NCBI GenBank assembly: GCA_900549895.1
Contig: URQG01000119.1
Location: 1-6,375, forward strand
Origin: an uncultured Lachnobacterium sp.
Lineage (GTDB): Bacteria > Bacillota > Clostridia > Lachnospirales > Lachnospiraceae
Reading direction: 5' to 3'
DNA length: 6,375 nt
The notes under the pieces are model-generated. The model ran no database searches, had not been told where the DNA came from, and worked only from the letters and a program-made list of their open reading frames with translations. The stretch's first letter is position 1, and each line of letters begins with the position of its first letter. Made by a program: the position numbers and the translations under genes. Below are positions 6,328 to 6,375 of the stretch, in pieces.

Positions 6328-6375
6328 CTGTCTCTTATACACATCTCCGAGCCCACGAGACGCGTAGTAATCTCG
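6328..6375 (+). other. Untrimmed Nextera Read-2 adapter, i7 index and P7 start (not genomic)
   Basis: The Tn5 mosaic end in reverse orientation (CTGTCTCTTATACACATCT, 6328-6346) is followed by CCGAGCCCACGAGAC (6347-6361), an 8-nt index GCGTAGTA (6362-6369; from memory Nextera XT index N719) and ATCTCG (6370-6375), the beginning of the P7 flow-cell sequence. It is library artefact. It is the proper partner of the Read-1 adapter at the left edge. Confidence 0.98.

Noticed and set aside
6154..6342. 62-aa minus-strand ORF beginning MYKRQ
   Set aside because: Its N-terminus is translated from the Tn5 mosaic end of the Nextera adapter (the well-known YKRQ artefact) and the rest is antisense to recO and the lipoprotein leader.

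Overview
This window is about 6.3 kb of bacterial chromosome flanked at both ends by untrimmed Illumina Nextera adapter. Only bases 38-6327 are genomic. All genes lie on the + strand and are densely packed, with AGGAGG-type Shine-Dalgarno sites, moderate GC and frequent Gly/Asp/Glu/Lys codons. The best guess is a Clostridia gut anaerobe of the family Lachnospiraceae (Roseburia/Agathobacter/Coprococcus-like). This rests on the era - YqzL-like - recO order, a full-length cytosolic M16C (PreP-like) peptidase directly ahead of era, and the residue patterns of Era and RecO. It is recognition from memory, not a database result.

Layout: (1) 1-37 is Nextera Read-1 adapter. (2) 38-915 is a small MscS-type mechanosensitive channel gene cut by the left edge; its frame is open right up to the adapter, so the ATG at 115 is not the real start. 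(3) 916-1308 is an independent transcription unit: a sigma-A-like promoter, a leader with two inverted repeats, a 67-aa cold-shock protein, and a strong intrinsic terminator. (4) 1309-6179 is a probable housekeeping operon: a 972-aa M16C metallopeptidase, then era 13 nt later, then a 53-aa YqzL-like protein whose 3' end overlaps recO by 53 nt, then recO. (5) 6176-6327 holds a near-consensus promoter overlapping the recO stop codon and the first 29 codons of a lipoprotein gene. (6) 6328-6375 is Nextera Read-2 adapter, i7 index and the start of P7.

The genes are mostly core functions: osmotic-shock release (MscS), RNA chaperoning (Csp), oligopeptide degradation (M16C), 30S ribosome maturation (Era) and recombinational repair (RecO). 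I see no phage, transposon, CRISPR, toxin-antitoxin or defence system and no convincing novel system. The points worth attention are start-site corrections (mscS, era, YqzL-like, recO), leader structures ahead of csp and the peptidase, the translationally overlapped YqzL-like/recO pair, and the adapter contamination, which creates false ORFs at the right end.
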